Source of the DNA: Eimeria necatrix
Taxonomy: Eukaryota > Apicomplexa > Conoidasida > Eucoccidiorida > Eimeriidae
Assembly (NCBI RefSeq): GCF_000499385.1
Contig: NW_013654561.1
Span: 1 to 20,278, forward strand
Direction: 5' to 3'
Length of the DNA stretch: 20,278 nt
A program made the position numbers and the translations under genes. A model generated the notes under the pieces. It was not told the origin of the DNA. It saw nothing but the letters and a program-made list of their open reading frames with translations, and searched no databases. Each line of letters opens with the position of its first letter. The stretch's first letter is position 1. Shown in pieces: positions 19,828 to 20,278 of the stretch.

Positions 19828-20148
19828 TAGACGACGCCAGTCGTCCTTGCACACATTGCATTGAAACGCGTCCCAACGAACCATGCACATAATGGCAACA
19901 CGTCAACCGCACCGATGACAAAGGCACGAGTCGCGCTAGCAAAGAGCACTTACGGTGCGCGGCAGACCACAGCATGCCCATAACTAACAAGGCACTTTGC
20001 GTTCCCAGTAACAGCAGCAAGAGGGAGGGCTTTGACACGACCCGCACCACCGGTAGGAACGCTTTGTCCCTGACGCGACTCCTACTGCGAGCAAAGCCAT
20101 GTGCGGACTTTAAAAGTGCACGATGAGCTATTTACGTGCTTCGCATGG

Positions 20149-20163
20149 CGGTTCAGGCTGAAT
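20149..20163 (+). repeat. Weak C-type core
   Basis: CGGTTCAGGCTGAAT keeps CAGGCTG; it is 336 bp after the C candidate and off register. Confidence 0.25.
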
Positions 20164-20278
20164 CGTCTAATTATCATGAATGCGTGCAGAGATAACCACG
20201 CGCAAGGCATCTAGTGTGTGTCAGGAAAACACAATACGCTGGTTCGCCGCACAGCACCCATTTCAGAGCATTGCTCTT

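Larger units (their letters stand above)
1..20278 (+). repeat. Diverged tandem array with ~1.44 kb unit defined by three short box families (B, A, C)
   Basis: Three short motifs recur in fixed order and orientation across the whole window. B (core TACTCCCTGA) starts near 416, 1969, 3446, 4702, 6812, 8254, 9682, 11124, 12571, 13822, 15273, 16703 and 18879. A lies about 550-640 bp after most B boxes, C about 355-430 bp after A, and the next B about 380-490 bp after C. Eight of the twelve B-to-B steps fall between 1428 and 1553 bp; the others are 1251, 1256, 2110 and 2176. The DNA between boxes shows no similarity between units that I can see by eye. Function is not known. Alternatives are an old satellite with conserved protein-binding boxes, concatenated minicircle-like units, or relics of a duplicated multi-exon gene. 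Confidence 0.8.
1..20278. other. No protein-coding, tRNA or rRNA gene supported
   Basis: The longest open frames (16982-17446 and 19155-19619 on +, 2284-2718 and 4719-5135 on -, 2858-3289 on +) are 138-154 codons. At this base composition, frames of about that length are expected by chance in 20 kb read in six frames (rough estimate, about one of 150 codons). None has low-complexity bias, a recognisable domain or a believable upstream ribosome binding site. Frames on both strands overlap freely. Genes made of very short exons cannot be excluded by eye. Confidence 0.7.
18879..20278 (+). repeat. Array unit 13, cut by the window end
   Basis: B 18879, A 19435 (556 bp) and a decayed C 19816 (381 bp). 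No clear B box is reached before the window ends. The open frame 19155-19619 (154 codons) spans the A box; no domain is recognised. Confidence 0.55.

Noticed and set aside
1..20278. CRISPR array
   Set aside because: The repeats are hundreds of bases apart with irregular spacing and no uniform spacers.

Overview
The window holds no protein-coding or RNA gene that I can support on either strand. The longest open frames are only about 154 codons, several of that size occur on both strands, and none shows a recognisable domain, signal peptide or clear ribosome binding site. I see no tRNA, rRNA, CRISPR array, insertion sequence or integrase. Composition is mixed (roughly mid-forties % GC by eye, not counted) and CpG is not visibly depleted. 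A gene-free 20 kb stretch argues against ordinary bacterial, archaeal or phage DNA. It fits non-coding DNA of a eukaryote, probably a protist, or a large organellar or satellite-type chromosome. The lineage cannot be fixed from sequence alone.

The window is nevertheless organised. Three families of short boxes, here called B, A and C, recur on the + strand in the fixed order B-A-C-B-A-C from end to end. B is centred on TACTCCCTGA, A on CACATACTGGCTGCACGCC, and C on GCTTACAGGCTGCAA. Typical spacings are about 550-640 bp from B to A, 355-430 bp from A to C and 380-490 bp from C to B. This gives a unit of about 1.44 kb repeated roughly 13-14 times. The 7-mers ACTCCCT and ACAGGCT each occur 11 times on the + strand where about one copy is expected, and their reverse complements are nearly absent. 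The hundreds of bases between boxes look unrelated from unit to unit, so either an ancient tandem array has decayed around conserved sites, or the boxes were kept by selection. All three families share the core RCN-TAC-NNN-CTR, and most decayed boxes predicted from the spacing turned up within a few tens of bases of the expected place.

Layout: positions 1-415 are the end of a partial unit. Units then begin at B boxes near 416, 1969, 3446, 4702, 6812, 8254, 9682, 11124, 12571, 13822, 15273, 16703 and 18879. Two units are short (about 1.25 kb, at 3446 and 12571) and two are long (2.11 kb at 4702 and 2.18 kb at 16703). The second long unit carries a local duplication (17661-17734 and 17824-17897) whose copies differ mostly by transitions. 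Other structure includes a 21-bp inverted repeat with a 16-base loop (11855-11912) and a cluster of three inverted repeats (9836-9966).

The boxes might be protein-binding sites of a diverged satellite (analogous to CENP-B boxes), fixed elements of concatenated minicircle-like units, or remnants of small coding exons of a duplicated gene. The sequence alone does not decide between these.
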